Assembly (NCBI RefSeq): GCF_004011175.1
Contig: NZ_RQXX01000001.1
Location: 186,001 to 250,000 of the forward strand
Direction of reading: 5' to 3'
DNA length: 64,000 nucleotides
DNA from: Mesobaculum littorinae
Lineage (GTDB): Bacteria > Pseudomonadota > Alphaproteobacteria > Rhodobacterales > Rhodobacteraceae
Within the stretch, counting starts at the first letter, position 1, and every line of letters starts with the position of its first letter. The notes beneath the pieces are model-generated. The model had not been told where the DNA came from. It saw only the letters and a list, made by a program, of their open reading frames with translations, and did no database searches. This document shows positions 1 through 10,155 of this stretch, piece after piece. The position numbers were made by a program, and so were the translations under genes.

Positions 1-1278
1 GTGGGTATCAAGTCGCCCAACCCCTTCTGGCTGGCCTCGGCCCCGCCCACCGACAAGGAATACAACGTCCGCCGCGCGTTCGAGGCGGGGTGGGGCGGCG
101 TCGTGTGGAAGACGCTCGGCCTCGACCCGCATGTCGTCAACGTCAACGGCCCCCGCTACGGCGTCATCCACGGTGCCGACCGGCGGGTGCTGGGGATCAA
201 CAACATCGAGCTGATCACCGACCGCCCGCTTGAGGTGAACCTGCGCGAGATCAAGGCGGTCAAGCGCGACTATCCCGACCGCGCGATGGTCGTGTCTGTG
301 ATGGTGCCCTGCGAGGAATGGGCCTGGAAGGAGATCCTGCCCAAGGTCGAGGAGACCGGCGCCGACGGGATCGAGCTGAACTTCGGCTGCCCCCACGGGA
401 TGAGCGAACGCGGAATGGGGTCGGCCGTGGGGCAGGTGCCTGAATACATCGAGATGGTGGCGCGCTGGTGCAAGCAGACCACCCGCATGCCGGTGATCGT
501 GAAGCTGACGCCCAACATCACCGATATCCGCCATCCCGCCCGCGCCGCGCATGCGGGCGGTGCGGACGCGGTCAGCCTGATCAACACGATCAACTCGATC
601 ACCTCGGTCAATCTGGACGCGATGTGCCCCGAGCCGATGATCGACGGCAAGGGGTCGCATGGCGGCTATTGCGGCGCGGCGGTAAAGCCCATCGCGCTGA
701 ACATGGTGGCCGAGATCGCGCGCGACCCCGCGACCGCGGGCCTGCCGATCAGCGGCATTGGCGGTGTCACCACATGGCGCGACGCGGCCGAGTTCCTGGC
801 CCTCGGCGCGGGGTCGGTGCAGGTCTGCACGGCGGCGATGACCTATGGCTTCGGCATCATCAAGGAGCTGACGGCGGGGCTGTCGGAATGGATGGACCGC
901 GCGGGCTACGACAACATCGCGGCGGTCACGGGCCGGGCGGTGCCCAATGTTTCGGACTGGAAGAACCTCAACCTCAACTACGTGACCAAGGCGCGGATCG
1001 ATCAGGATCTCTGCATCAAGTGCGGTCGCTGCTATGCCGCGTGCGAAGATACCTCGCACCAGGCCATCGGCATGGGCCCCGACCGTACCTTCGAGGTGAT
1101 CGACGCCGAATGCGTGGCCTGCAACCTGTGCGTCAACGTCTGCCCCGTGCAGGACTGCATCACCATGGAGCGGCTGCCGGCCGGGGCCACCGACCCGCGG
1201 ACGGGCCGGGTGGTCCCGGCCGAGTTCGGAGACTGGACGACCCACCCCAACAACCCGGCGGCCCACGCGGCCGAGTGA
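1..1278 (+). CDS. preA: NAD-dependent dihydropyrimidine dehydrogenase subunit PreA (5' end outside window)
   Basis: Reduces uracil and thymine to the 5,6-dihydro forms together with the PreT subunit, the first step of reductive pyrimidine breakdown in the cytoplasm. The visible 425 residues have the dihydroorotate-dehydrogenase-like FMN barrel with the active-site loop NFGCPHGM (Cys130, His132, matching the catalytic Cys loop of mammalian DPD). Two ferredoxin-type clusters follow, CIKCGRCYAAC (338-348) and CVACNLCVNVCP (371-382). The reading frame is open at base 1. Family members begin roughly ten residues before GIKSPNPF, so the GTG at base 1 is probably an internal Val codon and the gene is 5' partial. 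PreT is expected just upstream. Downstream genes rutR, the hydrolase and hydA fit the same pathway. Confidence 0.95.
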   Translation: MGIKSPNPFWLASAPPTDKEYNVRRAFEAGWGGVVWKTLGLDPHVVNVNGPRYGVIHGADRRVLGINNIELITDRPLEVNLREIKAVKRDYPDRAMVVSVMVPCEEWAWKEILPKVEETGADGIELNFGCPHGMSERGMGSAVGQVPEYIEMVARWCKQTTRMPVIVKLTPNITDIRHPARAAHAGGADAVSLINTINSITSVNLDAMCPEPMIDGKGSHGGYCGAAVKPIALNMVAEIARDPATAGLPISGIGGVTTWRDAAEFLALGAGSVQVCTAAMTYGFGIIKELTAGLSEWMDRAGYDNIAAVTGRAVPNVSDWKNLNLNYVTKARIDQDLCIKCGRCYAACEDTSHQAIGMGPDRTFEVIDAECVACNLCVNVCPVQDCITMERLPAGATDPRTGRVVPAEFGDWTTHPNNPAAHAAE

Positions 1279-1448
1279 TCGCGGCGGCTCGGCGCCCGGG
1301 GTCTTGCGATACCGTCGCAAGGCCCCGCCGCCGCCTGCTTGCGGGCCACGGCGCGGCGCGAGGTCCGCAGCTGGCACGGGCCACGCGGGGGTGCCGACAG
1401 CGCGTGCCCACAGCGGCTGCGTGCACGCCCGCAGCGCGCAGGGGCGTG

Positions 1449-2036
1449 TCAGCTGCGCAGATCCACGGCCGGGGGCGCCTTGTCCGGGGCAAGGAAGCCC
1501 TGGATCCCCATGCGCCCCTCGGCATAGGGCACTTCGGCATAGGGGACGGGGGCGAAGCCGGTTTCCGGACCATCCTCCGCCGTCGGGTCTGCCAGGGAGG
1601 GCGCTGTTGCGGCACCGGGGGCGTCCCTTGCCCTGTCGGTGCGGTCTTCATCCTTGCCGAGATCCTCCTCTCGCGCGACGTCGAGCGGTTCGCGCATCCG
1701 GCGTTGGCTGTCGATGCGCAGCTGTTCCAGGATCGAACGGTCGAAGGTCGGTGGCGGCCCGGTCGGCGGATCGGGGTCCGGCGGCAGCAGCGACTGCGGC
1801 GCCGCGGGCGACGCCCGCAGGTCGCGGCCCGAGCCGGTGCGCCCGGCTTCGGCGCCGCGGTCGGCGGCGCGCACTCCGTTGATCCGGTAAAGGACATCCG
1901 CGTCGCGGGTCAGCACGCCAGAATGGCCCGCGAGCTTTTCCGACGCCGCGAGGGCGGCGCCAGGCCGATTGGAACGCAGTTGGTCGCCCTGAAACAAGTC
2001 CTGCATAGGCATGACAGGCGATATGGGTCCGGGCAT
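1449..2036 (-). CDS. hypothetical protein, Pro/Arg/Asp-rich
   Basis: A 195-residue soluble protein with no signal peptide, membrane segment or family I recognise. The start is supported by GGAGAG seven bases before the ATG on the minus strand. The middle is proline-rich (around residues 80-92) and is followed by a short predicted helical stretch beginning FDRSILEQLRID; the C-terminal half is acidic and likely disordered. It sits between preA and rutR on the strand opposite preA, with convergent 3' ends. Nothing in it links it to pyrimidine breakdown. Shadow frames are long here because of high GC, so the call rests on the ribosome-binding site and on being the least overlapped frame. Confidence 0.55.
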   Translation of the reverse strand: MPGPISPVMPMQDLFQGDQLRSNRPGAALAASEKLAGHSGVLTRDADVLYRINGVRAADRGAEAGRTGSGRDLRASPAAPQSLLPPDPDPPTGPPPTFDRSILEQLRIDSQRRMREPLDVAREEDLGKDEDRTDRARDAPGAATAPSLADPTAEDGPETGFAPVPYAEVPYAEGRMGIQGFLAPDKAPPAVDLRS

Positions 2037-2147
2037 CGCGACTCTCCGTAGCGAAGGCCCCCACAGGTGCCTTTTGCCAGACCGAATCTTAACAGCCGGT
2101 TAACGTCGCATCGCGCCCAACGTCCGAGATTACGCCCGGGATCGCGC

Positions 2148-2777
2148 CTAGGGCCGCAACGTCCGGCGGTAGATGGTATCCAGAAAGACCGCCGCGGCGT
2201 CGAATTGCGCAGCGCGTCCCTGCGCGAGGATCTCGTCGACCTGCACTTCGAAATCGGCGTAATGCTGCGTGGTGGCCCAGATCGAGAAGATCAGGTGGTG
2301 CGGGTCCAACGGCGCGATCCGCCCCTCGGCCTGCCACTGCGCGATCACCGCGCATTTCTCGTCGACCAGCGTCTTCAGCTCCCCGCCAATGCGATCGCCG
2401 AACCGCGGCGCGCCCTGCAGGATCTCGTTCGCGAACAATCGGCTTTCCCGGGGGTAGTCACGCGACATCTCCAGCTTGCGATGCACGTAGGCCAGGATCT
2501 GCTCGACCGGATCGCCCGCGGGGTCGATCGCGCGCAACGGATCGAGCCATGTCGTCAGAAGCGACGACAGAAGTTCGGCATGCATCGCGTCCTTCGACGG
2601 GAAGTAGTAGAGCAGGTTGGGCTTGGACAAACCTGCCGCGCGCGCGATCTGATCCAGTGTCGCCCCGCGAAAGCCGTGGGCGGAAAAGCAGTCGAGCGCG
2701 GCATCGAGGATGGCGCGCCGGTTGCGCTGCTGGATCCGGGTGCGGGGCGCGCCCCCCGTCCTGCCGTCACGCGTCAT
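2148..2777 (-). CDS. rutR: TetR-family regulator RutR
   Basis: Transcriptional regulator of pyrimidine catabolism; in E. coli RutR is released from DNA by uracil or thymine. The 209-residue protein has an N-terminal TetR helix-turn-helix (LDQIARAAGLSKPNLLYYF) and a C-terminal ligand domain with the RutR-characteristic stretches LEMSRDYP, LKTLVDEK and HLIFSIWATTQHYADF, which match E. coli RutR closely. The start at 2777 was chosen because AGGAG lies five bases upstream; an in-frame ATG at 2792 overlaps that Shine-Dalgarno and is less likely. It is divergent from the hydrolase-hydA genes, and a RutR-like palindrome lies between them, so it probably represses that operon and possibly itself. Confidence 0.92.
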   Translation of the reverse strand: MTRDGRTGGAPRTRIQQRNRRAILDAALDCFSAHGFRGATLDQIARAAGLSKPNLLYYFPSKDAMHAELLSSLLTTWLDPLRAIDPAGDPVEQILAYVHRKLEMSRDYPRESRLFANEILQGAPRFGDRIGGELKTLVDEKCAVIAQWQAEGRIAPLDPHHLIFSIWATTQHYADFEVQVDEILAQGRAAQFDAAAVFLDTIYRRTLRP

Positions 2778-2940
2778 GCCATCTCCTGCCATGACCGGGG
2801 CGGCGCAAGCGAAGGTGTCCGCGCGATCCGACCCTGCATAAAATTCAACCAACGGACCCCCGGGGGCGACCATGGTCGCGGCACCGCGCGACAGGGGCGG
2901 AAATTCGTCCCGCCGCGCGGCCTTCGTGCTAGCGTGATCC

Positions 2941-2954
2941 TGACCGCACGGTCA
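2941..2954. promoter_or_regulatory. putative RutR operator palindrome
   Basis: The sequence TGACCGCACGGTCA is a perfect 14-bp palindrome (6-bp arms, 2-bp centre). It lies in the divergent region between rutR and the carbamoyl-amide hydrolase, 65 bases before the hydrolase start. It matches the core of the E. coli RutR site (TTGACCAnnTGGTCAA) except at the innermost arm position. The assignment is by similarity and position only. Confidence 0.6.
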
Positions 2955-3018
2955 AACATTTTGAGGCTGGCAGGGCCCCCGCGCGCCCCACCGGCAGGAC
3001 GGCAAGAAGGAGCGGGCC

Positions 3019-4269
3019 ATGGCGGCACCGGGCGAAAACCTGAAGATCGACAAGGACCGCCTGTGGCAGTCGCTGGAGGAGATGGCGCAGGTCGGCCCGG
3101 GCGTCGCGGGCGGAAACAACCGCCAGACCCTGACCGATGCCGATGCCGAGGGCCGGGCCCTGTTTCAGAGCTGGTGCGAGGCGGCGGGCTGCAGCATGGG
3201 GCTCGACACGATGGGGAACATGTTCGCCCGGCGCGAGGGCACGGATCCCGAGGCGCTGCCGGTCTACGTGGGCTCGCACCTCGACACCCAGCCCACGGGC
3301 GGGCGCTACGACGGGGTGCTGGGCGTTCTGGCCGGGCTCGAGGTCGTGCGCAGCCTCAACGACCTGTGCATCGCCACGCGCCATCCCATCGTGGTGGTCA
3401 ACTGGACCAACGAAGAGGGGACGCGCTTCGCCCCCGCGATGCTGTCCTCGGGCGTCTTTGCCGGCGTGCACGCGCAGGACTGGGCCGAGGATCGCACCGA
3501 TGCCGCGGGCGCGCGCTTCGGCGACGAGCTCGATCGCATCGGCTGGCGTGGTGAGGAGCCCGTGGGTGCGCGCAAGATGCAGGCCTTCTACGAGCTGCAT
3601 ATCGAACAGGGCCCGATCCTCGAGGCCGAGGGGCGGGCTATCGGCGTCGTCACGCATGGGCAGGGCCTGAGCTGGACGCAGGTGACGGTGACGGGGCGCG
3701 ACGCGCACACCGGCTCGACCCCGATGCCGATGCGGCGCAACGCGGGTCTCGGCATGGCGCGCATCCTCGAGCTGGTCGACCGGATCGCCCTGTCGCATGC
3801 GCCCCATGCCGTGGGGGCGGCAGGGCATGTCGAGGTCTTCCCGAACTCGCGCAACGTCATCCCCGGGCGCGCGGTCTTCACCGTCGATTTCCGCTCGCCC
3901 GACGCGGAGGTCATCGCCGACATGGAAGCGCGGCTGGCCGAGGGCGCCGCGAAGATCTGCGCCGAAATGGGGCTGGAGCTGGCGCTGGAGCAAGTCGGCG
4001 GCTTCGACCCCGTGGCGTTCGACCCCGATTGCGTGGCCCGGGTGCGCGCCGCGGCCGAGCGTCTGGGACATACGCATATGGATATCATCTCCGGAGCGGG
4101 TCATGATGCCTGCTGGATCAACAGGGTTGCACCCACCGCCATGGTGATGTGTCCCTGTGTCGGGGGTCTCAGCCACAACGAGGCGGAAGAGATCAGCCCC
4201 GACTGGGCGGCGGCAGGTGCCGACGTCCTGTTCCATGCGGTGGTTGAAACCGCCGGCATCGTCGAGTGA
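3019..4269 (+). CDS. Zn-dependent N-carbamoyl-amide hydrolase (HyuC / beta-ureidopropionase-like, M20 family)
   Basis: Hydrolyses N-carbamoyl amino acids, most likely N-carbamoyl-beta-alanine, to the amino acid, ammonia and CO2: the third step after PreTA and HydA. The 416-residue protein has the M20 amidase metal ligands in order: GSHLDTQ (85-91), the Asp of GRYDG (Asp98), NEEG (131-134), HIEQGP (194-199) and the C-terminal GGLSHNEAEE. SGAGHDA near residue 358 is the substrate/lid motif typical of the hydantoinase/carbamoylase family. AAGGAG lies six bases before the ATG. A 13-base gap separates it from the next small gene, so the two are probably co-transcribed with hydA. Allantoate amidohydrolase belongs to the same family, so the substrate comes from context. 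Confidence 0.9.
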   Translation: MAAPGENLKIDKDRLWQSLEEMAQVGPGVAGGNNRQTLTDADAEGRALFQSWCEAAGCSMGLDTMGNMFARREGTDPEALPVYVGSHLDTQPTGGRYDGVLGVLAGLEVVRSLNDLCIATRHPIVVVNWTNEEGTRFAPAMLSSGVFAGVHAQDWAEDRTDAAGARFGDELDRIGWRGEEPVGARKMQAFYELHIEQGPILEAEGRAIGVVTHGQGLSWTQVTVTGRDAHTGSTPMPMRRNAGLGMARILELVDRIALSHAPHAVGAAGHVEVFPNSRNVIPGRAVFTVDFRSPDAEVIADMEARLAEGAAKICAEMGLELALEQVGGFDPVAFDPDCVARVRAAAERLGHTHMDIISGAGHDACWINRVAPTAMVMCPCVGGLSHNEAEEISPDWAAAGADVLFHAVVETAGIVE

Positions 4270-4282
4270 AGGAGAGAGAAAC

Positions 4283-4543
4283 GTGAAGATTTTGATGGCT
4301 CTGGCGCTGGCCACGGCGCCTGCCACATGCAACCTCGCCACCCCGCAGGAAGAAGAGCCCACGGGCCCCCAGCGGCTGACCGACATTTCGCCCGCCGCCA
4401 TGGCGGCGCTGCCCGAGGGCATGGATCCGACCTTTCTGATCCGCGACGGCAACGGCTGCTACGGCATCGCGGTCGAGGCCTCGGATCCGCCGCGCGGCAT
4501 CCAGCTGATCGACGACGCGGGCCAGCCCGTCTGCGACGCATGA
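4283..4543 (+). CDS. small exported protein in the pyrimidine operon
   Basis: An 86-residue protein starting at GTG 4283 after GGAGAGAG, 13 bases past the hydrolase stop and 38 bases before hydA. It has a short hydrophobic start (ILMALALATAPA) followed by Cys at residue 16, suggesting a signal peptide or weak lipobox. The mature part contains RDGNGCYGIAVEASDPP and ends in VCDA, giving two Cys that could pair in the periplasm. I do not recognise a family. Its position inside a catabolic operon suggests co-expression, but no function can be assigned. Confidence 0.7.
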   Translation: MKILMALALATAPATCNLATPQEEEPTGPQRLTDISPAAMAALPEGMDPTFLIRDGNGCYGIAVEASDPPRGIQLIDDAGQPVCDA

Positions 4544-4581
4544 CCCCCTTCGCCTGAGCCCGATCCCCGAAAGGACGCGAT

Positions 4582-6036
4582 ATGAGCACTGTCATCCGCA
4601 ACGGCACCATCGTCACCGCCGACCTGACCTACAAGGCGGACGTGCTGATCGAGGATGGACGTATCGCGCAGATCGGACAGGGGCTTGGCGGAGACGACGA
4701 GATCGATGCCACCGGCTGCTATGTCATGCCGGGCGGCATCGATCCCCACACCCATCTCGAGATGCCGTTCATGGGCACCTATTCGGCCGACAATTTCGAC
4801 AGCGGCACCCAGGCGGCGCTGGCGGGCGGCACCACGATGGTCGTCGACTTCGCGCTGCCCGACCCCGGGCAGGGTCTGCTGGACGCGATCAAACGCTGGG
4901 ACAACAAGTCGGCGCAGGCGCATTGCGACTATTCGTTCCACATGGCGATCACCTGGTGGGGCGAACAGGTCTTTGACGAGATGGCGCAGGTCGTGCGCGA
5001 ACGCGGCATCAACACCTTCAAGCACTTCATGGCCTACAAGGGCGCGCTGATGGTCAATGACGACGAGATGTTCGCGTCGTTCCGCCGGTGCGCCGAGCTT
5101 GGGGCGATCCCGCTGGTCCACGCCGAGAACGGCGATGTCGTGGCGGACCTGCAGCGCAAGCTGATGGACGAGGGCAATACCGGCCCCGAGGGCCACGCCT
5201 ATTCCCGGCCGCCGCAGGTCGAGGGCGAGGCTACGAACCGTGCCATCATGATCGCCGACATGGCGGGCGTGCCGCTTTATGTCGTGCATGTCAGCTGCGA
5301 GGAAAGCCACGAGGCCATCCGCCGGGCGAAGCAGGCGGGCAAACGGGTCTGGGGCGAGCCGCTGATCCAGCACCTGCTGCTCGACGAGGGCGAGTATTTC
5401 AACCACGACTGGGACCATTCGGCGCGCCGCGTGATGTCGCCGCCGTTCCGCAACAAGCAGCATCAGGACAGTCTCTGGGCGGGGCTCGCCTCGGGCACCC
5501 TGTCAGTGGTGGCGACCGATCACTGCGCCTTCACGACCGACCAGAAACGCTATGGCGTGGGAGATTTCACCAAGATCCCGAACGGCACCGGCGGGCTTGA
5601 GGACAGGCTGCCGCTGCTCTGGACCTACGGGGTGGCGACGGGACGGCTGACACCGAACGAATTCGTCGCCGCAACCTCGACCAACATCGCCAAGATCCTC
5701 AACATCTACCCGCGCAAGGGGGCCGTGCTGGTGGGGGCGGATGCCGATCTTGTCGTCTGGGACCCCGAGAAGGAAAAGACGATCACCGCCGGGGGGCAGG
5801 TCTCGGCCATCGACTACAACGTGTTCGAGGGCATCGCGGTCAAGGGCCTGCCACGCTTCACGCTGTCCCGGGGGCGGGTGGTCGTGAATGACGGAAAGTT
5901 GCAGAGCACGCCCGGCGCGGGCCGGTTCGTCAAGCGTCCTCCGAACCAGTCGGTCCACACGGCGCTGTCTACCTGGAAGGGCCTTACCGCCCCCCGGAAG
6001 GTTGAGCGCACCGGCATTCCCGCCAGCGGTGTTTGA
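4582..6036 (+). CDS. hydA: dihydropyrimidinase / D-hydantoinase
   Basis: Opens the ring of dihydrouracil/dihydrothymine to N-carbamoyl-beta-amino acids, the step between PreTA and the carbamoyl hydrolase. The 484-residue amidohydrolase-fold protein has the first metal motif GGIDPHTHLEMP (His56, His58), the presumed carboxylated Lys153 in FMAYKGALMV, later ligands in HAENGD and VHVSCEES, and the catalytic Asp in VVATDHCAF. Length is normal for the family. AAAGGA precedes the ATG by eight bases. The C-terminal tail (from about residue 460) is basic and variable, as in other family members. It is the last gene of the group; the next gene converges on it. Confidence 0.95.
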   Translation: MSTVIRNGTIVTADLTYKADVLIEDGRIAQIGQGLGGDDEIDATGCYVMPGGIDPHTHLEMPFMGTYSADNFDSGTQAALAGGTTMVVDFALPDPGQGLLDAIKRWDNKSAQAHCDYSFHMAITWWGEQVFDEMAQVVRERGINTFKHFMAYKGALMVNDDEMFASFRRCAELGAIPLVHAENGDVVADLQRKLMDEGNTGPEGHAYSRPPQVEGEATNRAIMIADMAGVPLYVVHVSCEESHEAIRRAKQAGKRVWGEPLIQHLLLDEGEYFNHDWDHSARRVMSPPFRNKQHQDSLWAGLASGTLSVVATDHCAFTTDQKRYGVGDFTKIPNGTGGLEDRLPLLWTYGVATGRLTPNEFVAATSTNIAKILNIYPRKGAVLVGADADLVVWDPEKEKTITAGGQVSAIDYNVFEGIAVKGLPRFTLSRGRVVVNDGKLQSTPGAGRFVKRPPNQSVHTALSTWKGLTAPRKVERTGIPASGV

Positions 6037-6078
6037 CCCTGCGCTGCGTTAGGGTTGCCGGGTAAGCCTCTGGGATTC

Positions 6079-6110
6079 TGCGTATTTTACGCATCTATCC
6101 CCGAAAGGGG
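6079..6110. repeat. two small inverted repeats downstream of hydA
   Basis: TGCGTA-TTT-TACGCA (6079-6093) is followed by CCCC-GAAA-GGGG (6099-6110), the second with a GNRA-type loop. They lie 43-74 bases past the hydA stop in a convergent region. Neither is followed by a T-run, so a role in termination or RNA stability is only possible. Confidence 0.35.
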
Positions 6111-6208
6111 CGGATTGCACGCCTCGTCTCAGGGACTTCTAACAAGTAACTGAAATATAAATATAATAGCTGCGTCGACCTCGACGTACGGCGCGACTGG
6201 CTGGTCCG

Positions 6209-6550
6209 TCAATCCAGGCCGCGCTTCTGCGCGTCTTCGGAAAGCTCCGACCACCATGCCGCGTAGCTTGAGGTCAAGGGCGCGCGGCGGGTTTCGTCGG
6301 GGGCGTCGTCGCTCCACCAGACCGGGCCGCGTTCGCCCAGGCGTCGTTTCGCGGCATCGACGGCGTCGCGCGCGTCGCGTGTCTCCCCGTCCGTGCCTGC
6401 CTCGCGAACGGCGCGCCGCGCCTGCATCAGCGCCTTTACCGCCGCCGCCCGGTCCTCTTCCGAAAGGCCAGGGTCGGTGCAGCGCCAGAGGCGCCCACGG
6501 GCGACAAAGTAGCGCCCGTCCGGGGTGCGGGGATAGTCCTTGCGGGACAT
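6209..6550 (-). CDS. conserved hypothetical protein, small, charged
   Basis: A 113-residue cytoplasmic protein beginning MSRKDYPRTPDGRYFVARGRLWRC. It has a likely small beta-rich N-terminal motif (RYFVARGRLWRCTDPGLSEEDR), a helical charged middle (AAVKALMQARRAV) and several Trp near the C-terminus (VWWSDDAPDE, AAWWSELSEDA). I believe proteins of this type are common in Rhodobacterales, without known function. The ATG at 6550 was preferred over an upstream in-frame ATG at 6634 because the longer form would read through the terminator hairpin of the neighbouring gene. GGAG lies about eight bases before 6550. Confidence 0.65.
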   Translation of the reverse strand: MSRKDYPRTPDGRYFVARGRLWRCTDPGLSEEDRAAAVKALMQARRAVREAGTDGETRDARDAVDAAKRRLGERGPVWWSDDAPDETRRAPLTSSYAAWWSELSEDAQKRGLD

Positions 6551-6574
6551 GATGGGGGCTCCATCGTCACGAAC

Positions 6575-6607
6575 AAAAAACGCCCGCTCCGTCGGGCGGA
6601 GCGGGCG
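6575..6607 (-). terminator. rho-independent terminator of the PRC-barrel gene
   Basis: On the minus strand a GC-rich hairpin with 11-bp arms (CGCCCGCTCCG / CGGAGCGGGCG, 5-base loop) is followed directly by six T (6575-6580 read as T). It begins 55 bases after the stop of the PRC-barrel gene and ends 24 bases before the start of the small gene at 6550. Confidence 0.9.
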
Positions 6608-6662
6608 AATGCAGGGATCGCAACCGACCGGCATGGCCGGCCGATTGCGGTGGTTCCCTGGA

Positions 6663-7859
6663 TCAGTATTCGTCCATCGCCTCGATCTCTTCCCGAGTCG
6701 ATTCGCTGTAAAGGCGGATGTCGCTTCCGTCTTCGCTGCGCTGGATCGACAGGGTTTCGAAGGGCAGCTCGACCGAGCGTTCGCCCAGGCCCAGGAACCC
6801 GCCGACGCCGACCACGGCGCTGCCGATCTGGTCGCCGTCGAGCACCAGCTCTTCGACGTCGCCGATGCGCTCGTCGTTGGTGCCGTAGACCACCGTGTCT
6901 TCCAGGTCCTCGGCGGTCAGCTCGTCGATCGCGACCTCAGTGTAACCTTCGCGCACGGGCAGGCCGCTCGCGGCCGGGGTGGCGTCGGTTTCCTCGGTCA
7001 TCTCGGCTTCGGTCTCTTCGACGGTCGCCTCGGCGTCGGCCGCGGCTTCTTCCGCCTCGGTCTCGGCTTCGTCAGCCATCGACTGGTCGTCTTCGGACGC
7101 CTCGGCGCCCTCTTCCTCGATGTTCACCTGAGCGTCCGACTGCTGCACATCGATCTGGGCGTCTTCGCCTTCCTCGACCTGCACCTCGGCCTCTTCCTGC
7201 GACACGTCGACCTGGGCGCCGTCGGCCTCTTCCACGGTCACGACCGGCTCTTCCTGCTCGATCTGGACCTCGGGCTCTTCCTGTTCGCCCATCGTGATCT
7301 GAGGCTGCGCCTGCTCGACGACGATCTCGGGCTCGGATTCCTCGACCACGACGCTGGGTTCGGGGCGCACGAAACGCACGACCGGCTCGGGCTGCTCGAC
7401 CGAAACCTCGGGCTGCGAGGCGTCGACGCTCACGTCAGGCTCGGGCATCTGGATGGTGACGACAGGTTCGGGGATGTTGACGGTGACGACCGGCTGGGCC
7501 TGTTCCACGGTCACGGTGGGGGCCTGCTGTTCGACCGTCACTTTCGGCTGCTGCTGCTGCACGCGCACTTCGGGCTGCGGCTGCTCGACGGTGACCGTCG
7601 GCGCTGCCTGGTCGACGGTGACGTTCGGATCGTCGACGTCGACGTTCACCTGCGGTTCGGGCTGTTCGACGATCACCTGGCCGCCTTCGACCTCGGTCTC
7701 TGCGTCTGCATCCATGTCGCTTTCGGCACCCGAGGCGTCGACCTCTTGGGTCGCCTGCGCGGCGTCGGTGTCCATATCTTCTTCGGTGTCCTGCGCCATT
7801 GCGCCGGATGCGACGAGGGCGGTCAGAGCTACCGAGGCCATCATGGTCTTGAGGGTCAT
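6663..7859 (-). CDS. secreted PRC-barrel protein with 9-residue PxVxV repeats
   Basis: A 398-residue exported, very acidic protein. The start at 7859 follows GGGAGAC and gives a classical signal peptide (MTLKTMMASVALTALVASGAMAQ, cleaved after AMA). Residues about 60-200 are a tandem array with a period near nine residues: a Pro, then alternating hydrophobics, as in PTVTVEQPQ, PEVRVQQQQ, PKVTVEQQA, PVVTVNIPE, PVVTIQMPE, PDVSVDASQ and PEVSVEQPE. A Glu/Ala-rich linker follows. The C-terminal 100 residues contain a PRC-barrel (VVYGTNDERIGDVEELVLDGDQIGSAVVGVGGFLGLG). PRC-barrel proteins with such signal peptides are frequent in Rhodobacterales, but the array is longer than I would expect. It is monocistronic, with its own terminator. 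The role is unknown; a periplasmic or envelope scaffold is a guess. Confidence 0.85.
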   Translation of the reverse strand: MTLKTMMASVALTALVASGAMAQDTEEDMDTDAAQATQEVDASGAESDMDADAETEVEGGQVIVEQPEPQVNVDVDDPNVTVDQAAPTVTVEQPQPEVRVQQQQPKVTVEQQAPTVTVEQAQPVVTVNIPEPVVTIQMPEPDVSVDASQPEVSVEQPEPVVRFVRPEPSVVVEESEPEIVVEQAQPQITMGEQEEPEVQIEQEEPVVTVEEADGAQVDVSQEEAEVQVEEGEDAQIDVQQSDAQVNIEEEGAEASEDDQSMADEAETEAEEAAADAEATVEETEAEMTEETDATPAASGLPVREGYTEVAIDELTAEDLEDTVVYGTNDERIGDVEELVLDGDQIGSAVVGVGGFLGLGERSVELPFETLSIQRSEDGSDIRLYSESTREEIEAMDEY

Positions 7860-8031
7860 ATCTGTCTCCCGTTTACGTGAATTACGGTGAGGGAACCGGG
7901 CGGGCGCGGTCATGTTCCGAAATCACCGCGTCGATTGAACCGATCTTAAACCAGCGCAACTTTAGGTAATTCACCCATATTTTTAGGGAACATCGTGCTC
8001 GCGGGGAGATGTGCACGATTTCATTAACGAA

Positions 8032-8061
8032 AAACCGCCCCACAGGGATGCAGGGCGGTTT
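8032..8061 (-). terminator. terminator downstream of acs
   Basis: Arms AACCGCCC and GGGCGGTT are separated by 12 bases. Read on the minus strand the right arm is followed by a T-run (GGTTTTTCGTT), placing it about 57 bases after the acs stop. On the plus strand the T-run is shorter, so any bidirectional activity would be weaker. Confidence 0.8.
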
Positions 8062-8117
8062 CGTATTAAGCGGATCGCCGCCCGTATTGTTGCGCCGGAT
8101 TTTGCCGGCGCTCGTGG

Positions 8118-10073
<1,956 letters not shown>

Positions 10074-10155
10074 CGGTTTCCTCCCGCTAATCTTGGCAAG
10101 GTCCGTGGCCTGCGGTGGCCCGGGCCCCCGGGGGACGCGCGCGCGGCGCGGCCCG

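Noticed and set aside
7100-7680. Short-period DNA repeats first considered as a CRISPR or minisatellite array
   Set aside because: The periodicity follows codons of the 9-residue protein repeat in the PRC-barrel gene, units differ in sequence, and no spacers or cas genes are present.
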